Below are positions 43,635-52,683 of a DNA stretch of 64,000 nucleotides, in pieces. Numbering within the stretch: the first letter of the stretch is position 1; each line of letters opens with the position of its first letter. The stretch is from CAZJBS01 sp964544475 (GTDB lineage: Bacteria; CLD3; SB21): the NCBI GenBank assembly GCA_964544475.1, contig CAZJBS010000015.1, forward strand, positions 1 to 64,000, read 5' to 3'. Both the position numbers and the translations under genes were made by a program. A model generated the notes under the pieces. It made no database searches, was not told the origin of the DNA, and worked only from the letters and a program-made list of their open reading frames with translations.

Positions 43635-44093
43635 TTATCGCAGGTGGAAAATTGGGCGGTGGATGGCTTTCTTCGACGGGTCACCCGCCACTAACATCAG
43701 GTGAGACAGAATCAGATAAACAACGACCGGAAGAATGAGCGTCAGCCCTTTGCCAATCTGGGCGGCAAGGCCGCGGTCCTTGACAAACCAAAGACTACCT
43801 AAGACAACCACGACGGTTCCGATGACGACACTCGTCGCTTCCAACCAGGCCAACTGGCGGCGAAGAGCGTCTTGCCTGCGCCATTGAGCCAGCAGCAAGA
43901 TTCCGTAATAGTCAGGGAGCTTGACGTCTTGAAGTTTGCCGGATTTCCATTCCCGAAACATGGCAGCCACTCTTACGGAGAATTGGCAGGAAGGGCATTC
44001 AGCCAGGTGCCGGTTCACGTCAGCGGCCAGGGCGCCGGAAGTCCAGGCGTCCAATATTTCGGTTTCGCGATCGCAAAGCTCCGGGTTCTTCAT
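43635..44093 (-). CDS. Putative anti-sigma factor (zinc-finger-like N-terminus, two membrane helices)
   Basis: 152 residues. The N-terminus CDRETEILDAWTSG...HLAECPSC has the H-x-x-x-C-x-x-C core of zf-HC2 anti-sigma domains. Two membrane helices near 85-105 and 112-135. Its ATG overlaps the stop of the ECF sigma gene, the usual sigma/anti-sigma arrangement. Confidence 0.8.
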   Translation of the reverse strand: MKNPELCDRETEILDAWTSGALAADVNRHLAECPSCQFSVRVAAMFREWKSGKLQDVKLPDYYGILLLAQWRRQDALRRQLAWLEATSVVIGTVVVVLGSLWFVKDRGLAAQIGKGLTLILPVVVYLILSHLMLVAGDPSKKAIHRPIFHLR

Positions 44094-44578
44094 CGGTCTC
44101 CTGTCCAGTGCATGGCTTTCATCATTTCGACCAGGCGTTGTTTGGCCCGGAAGAGCATGACCCTGATACTTTTGGTTTTGAGGTTCAGTACTGCGGCGAT
44201 CTCATCATGGCGGCTGTTCTCCGCATACGCCATCCACAACAAGGCTCGTTGTTGAGGCGTCAATCGCCGAAACGCGTTTTCAAAATCCATCGTTGCCCCG
44301 ACTTTGTCTTCATCGGCGGCCTCTCGAACATCCTCCAGCCTGATCGTTGTTTTGTGTTTCCTGAAGTGGTCATACACGAGGTTGGTTGCCGTTCGATAGA
44401 CATACGACTTCTTCTGGAGGGGTGACAGATGGGCCGGATCGCTGTTCAAGAAACGAACGAACGCTTCCTGCACGATATCCTCGGCCAGCCATTTGTCGCC
44501 GGTCAGGCGAAACACGTACGCCCAAAGCGCTTTCGCATGGTTTTCATACAAACTCTTGAAATCCGACGCCAGCATCAT
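44090..44578 (-). CDS. ECF-type RNA polymerase sigma factor
   Basis: 162 residues: region 2 with SLYENHAKALWAYVFRLTGD and EDIVQEAFVRFL, region 4 with FRRLTPQQRALLWMAYAENS and HDEIAAVLNLKTKSIRVMLF. Short for a sigma factor, as usual for ECF types. It is coupled to the putative anti-sigma gene downstream and preceded by a membrane protein and an S41 protease, all on the minus strand. Confidence 0.92.
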   Translation of the reverse strand: MMLASDFKSLYENHAKALWAYVFRLTGDKWLAEDIVQEAFVRFLNSDPAHLSPLQKKSYVYRTATNLVYDHFRKHKTTIRLEDVREAADEDKVGATMDFENAFRRLTPQQRALLWMAYAENSRHDEIAAVLNLKTKSIRVMLFRAKQRLVEMMKAMHWTGDR

Positions 44579-44584
44579 CGTCGG

Positions 44585-45061
44585 CTATTCAGAATCCTTG
44601 GCCTGTTTCTTTGGACGTCCCAACCTGTTCATCAGCCATGCGTTGACCAGAAGTCCGGTGGCGGCGGCCACGGACAGACTGCCCCAATAGTAGTAATCGT
44701 AGACTCTGCCCAAGTCCGCCATTGCGTTTTCATGTCGCCACGCATAACCGTTGACGAACATCGCCAGCCCGGCAAGGGCCAGCATGATCGAAGCCGTCAA
44801 GGCCCGAACAACGGGCCATTCCGGGGAATCGCCGCTTGTCACGCCTTCAAACAGACGTCGCCCTTCGTCGGTCTTAAGAAAGGTGATGAATTCCACCCCG
44901 GATGAAAATTTACGAATTACTTCGTATTGGATCTCCAGAGCCTTCTGACGTTCCCCGGACTTCCATTGCATCCTTTTGAATAGGATCCAGAGTCCGGCCA
45001 GGGCCAAGACACCCAAAATCAAGAACATAGCCATTTCTTCCGGATTTATCGGAGTCTCCAT
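44585..45061 (-). CDS. Three-helix membrane protein of unknown function
   Basis: 158 residues; membrane segments near 8-28, 90-112 and 128-148, with a charged cytoplasmic or periplasmic middle (KMQ...EVIRKFSSGVEFITFL). It lies 6 bases before the sigma gene, so it belongs to the same operon. It has no recognised domain. Confidence 0.7.
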   Translation of the reverse strand: METPINPEEMAMFLILGVLALAGLWILFKRMQWKSGERQKALEIQYEVIRKFSSGVEFITFLKTDEGRRLFEGVTSGDSPEWPVVRALTASIMLALAGLAMFVNGYAWRHENAMADLGRVYDYYYWGSLSVAAATGLLVNAWLMNRLGRPKKQAKDSE

Positions 45062-45087
45062 GCCGTCATTCCTTCCATTCGGTCGGT

Positions 45088-46556
45088 TTAGTCGAGTTTG
45101 GATATCTTATCTTCTGTGTTGTCATACCATAATATCTTCATATATCGGATGGGGATGTCATCATGGGGGAAGTAAATTCGATAGTCTTTTCGGCCGTCCA
45201 CGGAGAAAACACCCTTGCCCAAATACGTAAGTTTTCGCTTCCGGGTACCGTTGTCAAAATACAAGTCACCGTTCAGGTTCACGATAGCCTGATGACCTTC
45301 GTATGGCCCTGCAACGGAAATGATCAGATCGGAGGACGGCGTTTGAGGGTTCAAGAGGGCGTCGTACTCATACAGGCTCCATTGGTACATGTCTCGGAGT
45401 CTCTTGTCCTTGGCCGACTTCGAAAGGGNNNNNNNNNNNNNNNNNNNNNNNNNNNNNNNNNNNNNNNNNNNNNNNNNNNNNNNNNNNNNNNNNNNNNNNN
45501 NNNNNNNNNNNNNNNNNNNNNNNNNNNNAGGCTCCATTGGTACATGTCTCGGAGTCTCTTGTCCTTGGCCGACTTCGAAAGGGAAAGACAAGCCTGGTAC
45601 ATGGTTTGATAGAAAGCGCCGGGGAATGGCGCAAGGAAGTCAGGCGTCACACCGATGCCGTCAATATTGGTTCCGGTGACGGGGCTTTTGCTTACGGCGG
45701 TCGTGACAAACATATACAGTTCGTCATTGATCACAAACAATTCGCCGGGATTGGCTTTGCCGGCGGTTTGTTCGCCGATGATCGTCGCCCTTTTGTACTG
45801 TTGAAGGACAAGTGCCACGGCTTCCGCAGCGGAAGCGGTACGGGGGCTTACCATGATGAACAAAGGCACATGGCTCAAGTCCTTCATCGCGGTGTCCCGA
45901 GCGGAGTAATGGATTTTCGTTTCGTGGTCCTTGCGAAATCTGAGTTCACCGATTTTCGTCGATTCAGGCAGGAAATAACTGATGATAAAATCGGATGTTT
46001 CAGATGCGCCGCCGCCGCATTCGGTGAGATCAAGCACGATGGCGGAACTATTGGAAATGAAATTCATGGCGCCAACCAGTGTCTCCCGGCAGTACTTTAA
46101 CTCCACAAAGTTGTCGATACGGAAGTAGCCCACGTTACCATCCAGGATCTCGAGTTTTCGCATCCGGAAGTTTTCGTTTTTCAACATCTGGATGTATTCC
46201 TCAACCGGGGGTTCCGCATGACCCATCGCTTCTTTTCTCAGTTGCTTGACCATCTTGGGACTCACCGAAATCTTGAGATGCCGGTCGTTGGTCCATCGGG
46301 CAAGGTCAAGGTTCCATTGCTCCAGGAAAGCGTCAAGAGACCGGAGCCTTTCGCAGGCCTCTTTGGAGTAATTCGCCGCGATGGCTCTTTCCAGACTGTC
46401 GAGTCGCTCTGGAAATACGTAGTGGGCCTTCAATAGTTCGATGGACGAACTCAGGATAGCCTTCTGTTCAGCATAATTCAGATCGTCCTTTTGGGCGTGG
46501 CACGCCGATGTGAATATCCATGACAAAACCAGCAGACCCATTCCAACCGTTCTCAT
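45088..46556 (-). CDS. S41 family (tail-specific) serine protease, interrupted by a spurious assembly gap
   Basis: Start ATG 46556 with AAGGAG upstream and a signal sequence (MGLLVLSWIFTSACHAQ). The N run at 45429-45528 is flanked by an identical 55-mer on both sides; removing the Ns and one copy leaves 1314 bases, one frame of 437 residues. S41 core: NVGYFRIDNFVELKYCRET, VLDLTECGGGASET, nucleophile Ser in SPRTASAAEAVALVL, and a Lys in GEQTAGKANPGE that would fit the Ser/Lys dyad. It heads the sigma-factor operon. Confidence 0.82.
45374..45583. repeat. Assembly join: 100 Ns flanked by identical 55-base overlaps
   Basis: Bases 45374-45428 and 45529-45583 are the same 55-mer around 100 Ns, the same pattern as at 12761-12970. 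A biological repeat is unlikely because the join lies inside a coding frame that closes perfectly when collapsed. Confidence 0.9.
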
Positions 46557-46705
46557 GATCGTCTCCTTAATCCGTGTGTTCTGATTGCAACTGAATATAA
46601 GACGGATGGGAGGGGCGAATGGTTAACAGCTATGGATACATTTCCGGTTGCACGATTAGGAGGACAAACGCCTGTTGAGCCGCGGGCCAGGGTTTCACCG
46701 GGTTG

Positions 46706-47566
46706 TCAATGGGTAATCGTGATCGTCCATGTCGTTTCGAGCATATCTTCCGGAAATCCGTCGGGCAGGGGATCGAGGGGAAACGCATTGACGACGGAAG
46801 CGTAAGCGGGCGCTACAAACGCCTTGTCGCAATCATATTCCACGACCTTCGAATCGAGCAGCTGTCCCGACCGGTTCATTTTCACATAGATTTGCATCGT
46901 ACCTAGTTTTGCGAATGGATTGAAATTGAGCCGCGACGTGATCTGATACCACTTGTCCGTCATCTTGTTTTTCCATTTCAACATGTACGGCGCAAATTCC
47001 CACCGGTACGTGTTGAGTTCGTACGTGGGGCCGAGCGAAGTCGTGCCCTCCGATCGGCCGGTCAAGCCCTCCATGATCGATTTGACCGGCTGTTTTAAGA
47101 ATGGCAGGACCGTTTCCTTGCCTGTGAACCTGTCCTCGTCGGTGGTCTCCGACGACGCGGCCCTGTCGGTGGTCTCGGCCATGGACTTCTTTTCATCGGC
47201 AAGGACCCTCACGTTTCTTGAATTCTTGAGATCGTCCGGAATCGTCTTGATCACCGATTCGGAGTTTTCCGTGGAAAGAATTTTCGAATCGCGGGGCCGT
47301 TTCTGATTGGCCCGCGGGTTTTCCATGAGTTCGAGCGCCTTCCGGATATCCTCGTCCTGCGACAGATTGAGCGCCACCATCTTTTCCGACCGGAGAATGG
47401 ATTGGGTGATGAGGTCGTTTCTCAGAAAGAGCATCATGAAACCGACCGCCATAACGTTGATGATCAGAGCGATCACCGCCGCCAGGAGCATCCGGCGCTG
47501 GAGGGATGTGAGCGGAGGAAGATTCAGGATAATGAGCAACCCGCCCGCCCGGAAACGAAGCCGCAC
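46706..47566 (-). CDS. TonB-like energy-transducer-type protein
   Basis: 286 residues starting at GTG 47566 with AAAGG 8 bases upstream. One N-terminal membrane helix (about 27-50), then a long charged, low-complexity linker (to about 150), and a C-terminal domain (AKLGTMQIYVKMNRSGQLLD, FPLDPLPDGFPED, WTITI) resembling TonB/TolA C-terminal domains of AgmX/GspX type. It is 16 bases downstream of the amidohydrolase gene. No ExbB/ExbD nearby. Confidence 0.7.
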   Translation of the reverse strand: MRLRFRAGGLLIILNLPPLTSLQRRMLLAAVIALIINVMAVGFMMLFLRNDLITQSILRSEKMVALNLSQDEDIRKALELMENPRANQKRPRDSKILSTENSESVIKTIPDDLKNSRNVRVLADEKKSMAETTDRAASSETTDEDRFTGKETVLPFLKQPVKSIMEGLTGRSEGTTSLGPTYELNTYRWEFAPYMLKWKNKMTDKWYQITSRLNFNPFAKLGTMQIYVKMNRSGQLLDSKVVEYDCDKAFVAPAYASVVNAFPLDPLPDGFPEDMLETTWTITITH

Positions 47567-47582
47567 GAATTGGCCTTTCGAA

Positions 47583-49244
47583 TTAGTGCCGATAGACGAT
47601 GCGCCCGTCGACGATGGTCATAAGCACATCGGTTTTCAGAATATCCGCCGGCGGTATCGCCGTGATGTCACGCGAAAGGACCACGAGATCGGCGGATTTC
47701 CCCGGTTCGATCGAACCGCGTTTGGTTTCCTCGAAAGCCGCGTAGGCCGCATTCGTCGTGAAACCGCGTATGGCTTCAAGAACCGTCATGCGTTCGCCGG
47801 GAAACCAGCCGCCGTCCGGCCATCCCTTGGGATCCTGCCGGGTCACCGCCGCATAAATACCCCACAGCGGAGCAAAAGATTCGACCGGCGCATCCGAACC
47901 GCACGCGATGATCGTGCCCTCGTTCATCAGACGACGCCACGCGTAAGCGCCCTTGATTCGCGCCGGACCGAGCCGTTCCTCCGCCCAATACATGTCCGAC
48001 GTGGCATGGGTTGGTTGCATGGACGCGATGACACCCATGGCCGCCAGGCGCGGGATATCACGATCGGACAATACCTGCGCGTGTTCGATCCGGAACCGGA
48101 CCGACGCCCCGGCGACATGTTGAGCCGCAAAGGCCCTCTCATAAATATCCAATACCATACGGTTTCCGCGATCGCCGATCGCATGAACACCGACCTGGAA
48201 TCCTTTTTGTATGGCGGTGTTGGCGATCCGCTCGAGCACGGAGGTTTCGGTCAGGATTAATCCGCTGTGGCCCGGTTGGTCGGAGTAGGGCTCCAGCAGG
48301 GCGGCGCCGCGGCTGCCGAGCGCGCCGTCCGCGTAAAACTTGATCGCGGCGATGGACAGGAAACCACCTTGAAGATCCTTCTGCGGTCCCCGCTGAAAAA
48401 AGGTGTCCAGCAGTCCGGGCAACGAGCCCTCCAGCATGGCGTAAATCCGTAGATTGAGAAGTCGCCGGCGTCCGAAGTCTTCGTAGAGGGACAGCATCGC
48501 CATATCCACGCCGGCATCGTGCACCGACGTCAGACCGGCCTTCGAACACGTGTCCATCGCCATGGCCAGCGCCGTGCTGTCCTCGTCATACGCGGGTACG
48601 GGTATGAATGGGGTGATGAGATCTATGGCATTGTCGATGAATACGCCGGTGGGTTCGCCACGCGCATTCCGGAGGATTTTTCCACCGGACGGATCGCGGG
48701 TGGCTTTCGTAATGCCGCACAATTCAAGAACTTTCCGGTTGACCAGCACGGCATGACCGTCCACTCTGGTCAGATAAACAAAATGCTCCGGCGAAAGCGC
48801 CGACAGAGCGGTGTGGTCCGGAAAATCCCTGACGGCCCAGTCGTTTTGATCCCAGCCGCGGCCGCGAACCCATCGCCCGGCGGGAACCGTCCGCAAACGA
48901 TCTTTGACGCGATCGAGCACCTCGGCATAGGCTGTCGTGCCGGTCAGGTTAACCTGCTGGAGCGCACGGCCGATACCCATCAGATGAAGATGGGCGTCGG
49001 TGAATCCCGGCAAAACCAAGGCGCCGTTCACATCCTCCGTGCGCGTGGTGGCAAACCGTGCCGCGATGGCCGCGCGGCCTCCGACCGCCAGAATTTTTCC
49101 ATCCCGGATGGCGACGGCTTCGGCGCGCGTTTGGCGCTCGTCCAGGGTCATCACATTGGCATTCGTAATAATCAGGTCGGCGTTTTCCTTTACACGGCAT
49201 CCGGCCAAAGCCAACAGAAGAAACACGAATCGGATACTGGACAT
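47583..49244 (-). CDS. Amidohydrolase family lipoprotein (YtcJ/amidohydro_3 type)
   Basis: 553 residues from the ATG at 49244, with GAGGTG upstream; the signal MSSIRFVFLLLALAGC carries a lipobox. Metal-dependent hydrolase features: LPGFTDAHLHLMGIG (His-x-His), QVGVHAIGDRG (His), IEHAQVL (His) and GSDAPVESFAPLWGIY (Asp), so the metal site is complete. YtcJ-type enzymes hydrolyse N-formyl or amide substrates; the specific substrate is unknown. It is 13 bases after the antiporter gene. Confidence 0.88.
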   Translation of the reverse strand: MSSIRFVFLLLALAGCRVKENADLIITNANVMTLDERQTRAEAVAIRDGKILAVGGRAAIAARFATTRTEDVNGALVLPGFTDAHLHLMGIGRALQQVNLTGTTAYAEVLDRVKDRLRTVPAGRWVRGRGWDQNDWAVRDFPDHTALSALSPEHFVYLTRVDGHAVLVNRKVLELCGITKATRDPSGGKILRNARGEPTGVFIDNAIDLITPFIPVPAYDEDSTALAMAMDTCSKAGLTSVHDAGVDMAMLSLYEDFGRRRLLNLRIYAMLEGSLPGLLDTFFQRGPQKDLQGGFLSIAAIKFYADGALGSRGAALLEPYSDQPGHSGLILTETSVLERIANTAIQKGFQVGVHAIGDRGNRMVLDIYERAFAAQHVAGASVRFRIEHAQVLSDRDIPRLAAMGVIASMQPTHATSDMYWAEERLGPARIKGAYAWRRLMNEGTIIACGSDAPVESFAPLWGIYAAVTRQDPKGWPDGGWFPGERMTVLEAIRGFTTNAAYAAFEETKRGSIEPGKSADLVVLSRDITAIPPADILKTDVLMTIVDGRIVYRH

Positions 49245-49257
49245 GATCACCTCGGTT

Positions 49258-50850
49258 TTAGTTGTCTTCTTCGCGCACCCACGACAGGGTGGCGATTTGA
49301 TGGTCAAAGTTGCGGATCAGGTCGACGCCGGCATCCTCACTGATGACCTGGTGCATCTGGGCATTCAAAATGACGCTGCGCTGCAGCATGAGCATCTGCC
49401 GGTAGACGGTCTGCAAATGGGACTGGGCCAGCGTGGGATTGGCCGACTGCAAACGGGTCAGGCTCTTTTCAGAATTGGCGATAATGAACTCATATTGTTC
49501 CTTCATGTCATGATAAACGACGGAGGTGATCGTGCCTTTTTGAAACTCAATGTCGAGCGCCGAAAGGACCGCTTTGGCCGACATGATCATGCCCTGGCGT
49601 TTGTCGAATTCGATCTGGTCCTGGGAAATCGTCTGCAACCGGAATCGCCGGAGCAACGGCCGCAGAGTTGTACCCTGTCCGACCAGCGAGAAGAAAACGA
49701 CGCCGAAAGTCAGAATCTCTAGATAGTCTTTGTAAATCAGAGTATCCGGCAGGCTCACCACCAGCGCCATCGAAAGCGAGCCTTTGAGATTGCCCAGCAC
49801 CAGCACGTGTTGCCATTTCGTGGGTATTTCTGGCGTGTCGCTCTTGGTGCGGTACGTCTGCACCCAGTTCACCGCGCGGCTGAAGGGGTAGATCACGGCA
49901 ACGCGGCCAATATTAACCGCCATCAGGGCCAGAACGATCGGCAGCAGGTTGTCCATCAACAACCGGAAATTGAGTTGAAGTCCGATCAGCATGAATAAGA
50001 CGGAATTAAGTGAGAAGGCCGTGAAATTCCAGAAAGATCCCAGCGCAATCTGCGTGGTCGCCGACAATTGCATCTTCTGGCTGAATTGGCCGATCATCAA
50101 CGACGTGGTCACGACGGCGATGATCGCCGAGATGCCGACCTGCTCGGCCAGGAGGAAGACGCCGTAAATCACAATCACCGTCACCAGAATCTCGACCAGG
50201 TGGTCTTTGAGACGTTTCATCAGCAGACCGGCAAGATATCCGGCCCCAATGCCAAGCGCAAACCCGCCGGCATACGACACAACGAGCGTGCCGGAGAAAC
50301 TCACATAATCAAAATCCTCAAGCGAGTATTCCTGAGCAAGAATCAGCGTCAGGATTAGCTTGTAGATGATGATCGCCGTGCCGTCGTTGAAAAGACTCTC
50401 GCCTTCCACGATGGTGCTCAGCTTGGACGGGACTTTCAATTCCCGGAACACGGACAAAATAGACAAGGTGTCGGTCGGCACAATCAAAGAGGCAAAAAGC
50501 AACGAGGACATCCACGGAACCGACATGCCATAGTGCGTGACGGCGCCAACGACGGCAATGGACAGCAGCGTGCCTGGAATGGCGAGCGCAAAAATGACTT
50601 TCCAGTGTTCCTTGAGATTGGTAATGCTCGCACTGAAGGCCGAATCAAAAAGCAGCGCCGGCAGAAAAACATAGATGATGACGCCGGGATCGATCGGAAT
50701 GGCGGGAAAGAGCCTCCAGAATCCGAGCACAAACCCGGCAATCACCAGGCCGATGCTGTACGGCAATTTGGTCCGGCGCGCCGCCACCGAAACGACGATG
50801 GCGATAAAAAGCAGCAACAATACGGAGATCAGCGCATGATGGGTGTCCAT
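49258..50850 (-). CDS. CPA1-family Na+(K+)/H+ antiporter
   Basis: 530 residues. About 12 membrane segments (to about residue 395) with the family motifs FLPALLFDSAF, LIVPTDTLSIL and EGESLFNDGTAIIIY (the N-D pair of electroneutral CPA1 antiporters). The C-terminal 130 residues are a cytoplasmic helical domain. It begins the minus-strand run of antiporter, amidohydrolase and TonB-like genes and sits next to other cation-transport genes. Confidence 0.9.
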   Translation of the reverse strand: MDTHHALISVLLLLFIAIVVSVAARRTKLPYSIGLVIAGFVLGFWRLFPAIPIDPGVIIYVFLPALLFDSAFSASITNLKEHWKVIFALAIPGTLLSIAVVGAVTHYGMSVPWMSSLLFASLIVPTDTLSILSVFRELKVPSKLSTIVEGESLFNDGTAIIIYKLILTLILAQEYSLEDFDYVSFSGTLVVSYAGGFALGIGAGYLAGLLMKRLKDHLVEILVTVIVIYGVFLLAEQVGISAIIAVVTTSLMIGQFSQKMQLSATTQIALGSFWNFTAFSLNSVLFMLIGLQLNFRLLMDNLLPIVLALMAVNIGRVAVIYPFSRAVNWVQTYRTKSDTPEIPTKWQHVLVLGNLKGSLSMALVVSLPDTLIYKDYLEILTFGVVFFSLVGQGTTLRPLLRRFRLQTISQDQIEFDKRQGMIMSAKAVLSALDIEFQKGTITSVVYHDMKEQYEFIIANSEKSLTRLQSANPTLAQSHLQTVYRQMLMLQRSVILNAQMHQVISEDAGVDLIRNFDHQIATLSWVREEDN

Positions 50851-50896
50851 GAGCCAATATAGTCGCCGGCCTCGAAAAATGTAAGGGAAAAGCGGG

Positions 50897-51403
50897 CTAC
50901 TTCTCGACCGCCAGCACGAAGGCGGTCGTCAACTTGAGAATGTCCTTATTCGCGCGCTTCAGACGGTCGCTCACTATGCGGGCCAGATTGCGAAAAACAA
51001 TGGCCCCGATTTCGGGATCGATCTCCACGAGTTTCGAGAATTCGTCGCGCCTCAGAATGGCCAGCTTGCACGGGGTCACGGCCGTCACCGTCGCCGATCG
51101 CTCGCTTTTTTCTTCAAAAAGCGCCATCTCGCCGAAACACGCAAAGAACTTGGAACTCAAACGAATGAGCGACTTATCTTTGGCCGACGTTTCGTAATTG
51201 TCCATCTTGATCGTCATGAGCTTCGATATTTCCACGTCCCCCTCCAGCAGGACGAACATCTCATCGCCCCGGTCTCCGTCGTGGATGATGACATCGCCGG
51301 CGGGGTATTCGACGCCCTTCATGATCGCCTTCAGGGCGGCCAGCTTCTTGTCCGGGAGGCCGCCGAACAGCGGGAATTTTTTCAGAAATTCCAAATCCAA
51401 CAT
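50897..51403 (-). CDS. Cyclic-nucleotide-binding-domain protein
   Basis: 168 residues, essentially one CNBD (cAMP/cGMP receptor fold) with no HTH. GDVIIHDGDRGDEMFVLLEG gives the first beta-barrel half; the phosphate-binding cassette is FGEMALFEEKSERSATV, retaining the Gly-Glu and the Arg-x-Ala pattern. It lies 15 bases downstream of the K+ channel fragment, so it may be a separately encoded regulatory module of that channel. Confidence 0.88.
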   Translation of the reverse strand: MLDLEFLKKFPLFGGLPDKKLAALKAIMKGVEYPAGDVIIHDGDRGDEMFVLLEGDVEISKLMTIKMDNYETSAKDKSLIRLSSKFFACFGEMALFEEKSERSATVTAVTPCKLAILRRDEFSKLVEIDPEIGAIVFRNLARIVSDRLKRANKDILKLTTAFVLAVEK

Positions 51404-51418
51404 GACGGGGCTCCGTTG

Positions 51419-51745
51419 TTAAAACTTGTCGGCGACCGCGATGGCCACACTGTTCTTTTCCACGACGTAATCCTTGTCCGGGTTGATCCTGATGGCCAGG
51501 CGCTCTTCTTCGGCGAATTTCTTTCCGGACTCCTGCAGTTTTTTCCGGATGAACTGATCGAGGTACGAATTGTCATCGGACAGGAGATCGTCAAGGGCCA
51601 CGGCTTTCGATTCATGTATCACCCCGATCAGGATCGCATTGCGCGTGCCCTTCAAATGTTCGCTGAGTTGCCAGAACGTTTTGCCGATGAATTCGTTAGG
51701 GATATCAAAGCGGACAATTTCATTGCCGTACTTGAAAGACAACAA
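51419..51745 (-). CDS. K+ channel C-terminal RCK/TrkA_C part (separated by frameshift)
   Basis: 108 residues with GNEIVRFDIPNEFIGKTFWQ, IGVIHESKAVAL and EERLAIRINPDKDYVVEKNS, the pattern of a TrkA_C/RCK_C domain. The open frame reads back through 51757 into DELLSF; it continues the channel gene at 51747-52619 with a one-base shift at 51757-51764, where the sequence is CCCCGGGG. Deleting one base joins NPGVPR to VVDELLSF. Best read as the C-terminus of one gene rather than an independent protein. Confidence 0.6.
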   Translation of the reverse strand: MLSFKYGNEIVRFDIPNEFIGKTFWQLSEHLKGTRNAILIGVIHESKAVALDDLLSDDNSYLDQFIRKKLQESGKKFAEEERLAIRINPDKDYVVEKNSVAIAVADKF

Positions 51746-51746
51746 C

Positions 51747-52619
51747 TCATCGACGACCCCGGGGTACGCCCGGATTGGTGACGTGCATGGCCAGCAGGAA
51801 CCCGCTGTATTTGTCGCTCACGACGACGTCGTCGGCTTTGGCCCTTCGTAGATGCTGGGCATTATCGGGATTGATGATGTGCGCATACACCCGCACCTTG
51901 GGGTTCATGTTCTTGATCGTTAAAGTCGTAATGATGGTCTTTTCGTCCGCCTTGTTCGAAGTCAGTTCGTTGGTGTCGGCGACTATGATAACACAGTCGG
52001 CGGTCCGGATGCTGGCCTTGTCGAGAACGGCATCGCTTGAAAAATCGCCGGTCACAAAACTGATTTCAGCCTCTTTGTGCCGGTTGATGATCTCACCGAT
52101 AGGAGATGGATCGCATGAATTCACCAGCACGATCGATGGAAAATCAAGTTCGAGGGCCAGGGTTGCTATGAGATTTTCGACATTGAAGTTCCATCCGCAA
52201 ATAACGATGTGATTCTTCGTTTTGATGGGTTCCAAACCTTGTCCCTTTCGAATGCGTTGTTCGACAAAAATGGAAGAGATGGTTGCCGTGAATAGGGCGG
52301 TCACGCCGAGGCCGGCCATAACGGTGACGACTCCCAGAATGCGTCCCGCGTGGGTGACGGGGAACTTGTCACCGTAACCGGTGGTGGTGAGCGTGACAAA
52401 AGCCCACCAGATGCCATCTTCAATGGTACGAAAGAATTCCGTCGGCGCGTTACGTTCAAACGCTATGATCACGAATCCGCTGGACAGGGCTATGACGAGG
52501 ATCCCAACGACAATGCGAAGAATCGCATTGTCCGCATAACGGAGAAATTGACGTTTGAGTCGTTTAAAAAGCTGTCGACGCTTTGGGGTTGTCACCGCAA
52601 GATCGCAAATGAAGTGCAA
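51747..52619 (-). CDS. Two-helix K+ channel with RCK/TrkA_N domain (frameshifted at its end)
   Basis: 290 residues. Two membrane helices flank the selectivity filter TLTTTGYGD (about 80-88), then a TrkA_N/RCK domain (HIVICGWNFNVENLIATLALE, FVTGDFSSDAVLDKASI). The frame ends in a GC-rich run, after which the RCK_C half continues in another frame (51419-51745). The start may be TTG 52619 or GTG 52595; neither has a convincing ribosome binding site. Confidence 0.85.
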   Translation of the reverse strand: MHFICDLAVTTPKRRQLFKRLKRQFLRYADNAILRIVVGILVIALSSGFVIIAFERNAPTEFFRTIEDGIWWAFVTLTTTGYGDKFPVTHAGRILGVVTVMAGLGVTALFTATISSIFVEQRIRKGQGLEPIKTKNHIVICGWNFNVENLIATLALELDFPSIVLVNSCDPSPIGEIINRHKEAEISFVTGDFSSDAVLDKASIRTADCVIIVADTNELTSNKADEKTIITTLTIKNMNPKVRVYAHIINPDNAQHLRRAKADDVVVSDKYSGFLLAMHVTNPGVPRGRR

Positions 52620-52683
52620 CCCAAATTAGCTTGAAAAAACCATGCGTGCAATACTAATCTCGAAAGAGAGCTACGATCCGGTC

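Noticed and set aside
43466..43684. 72-codon minus-strand frame between the anti-sigma and DUF1684 genes
   Set aside because: Overlaps the end of the anti-sigma gene in another frame and has no start signal; the 252-base gap otherwise shows nothing I can name.
47307..48260. 317-codon plus-strand frame opposite the TonB-like and amidohydrolase genes
   Set aside because: Antisense shadow; Arg/His-rich translation without any recognisable motif.
49000..49722. 240-codon plus-strand frame across amidohydrolase and antiporter ends
   Set aside because: Antisense shadow of two confident minus-strand genes.
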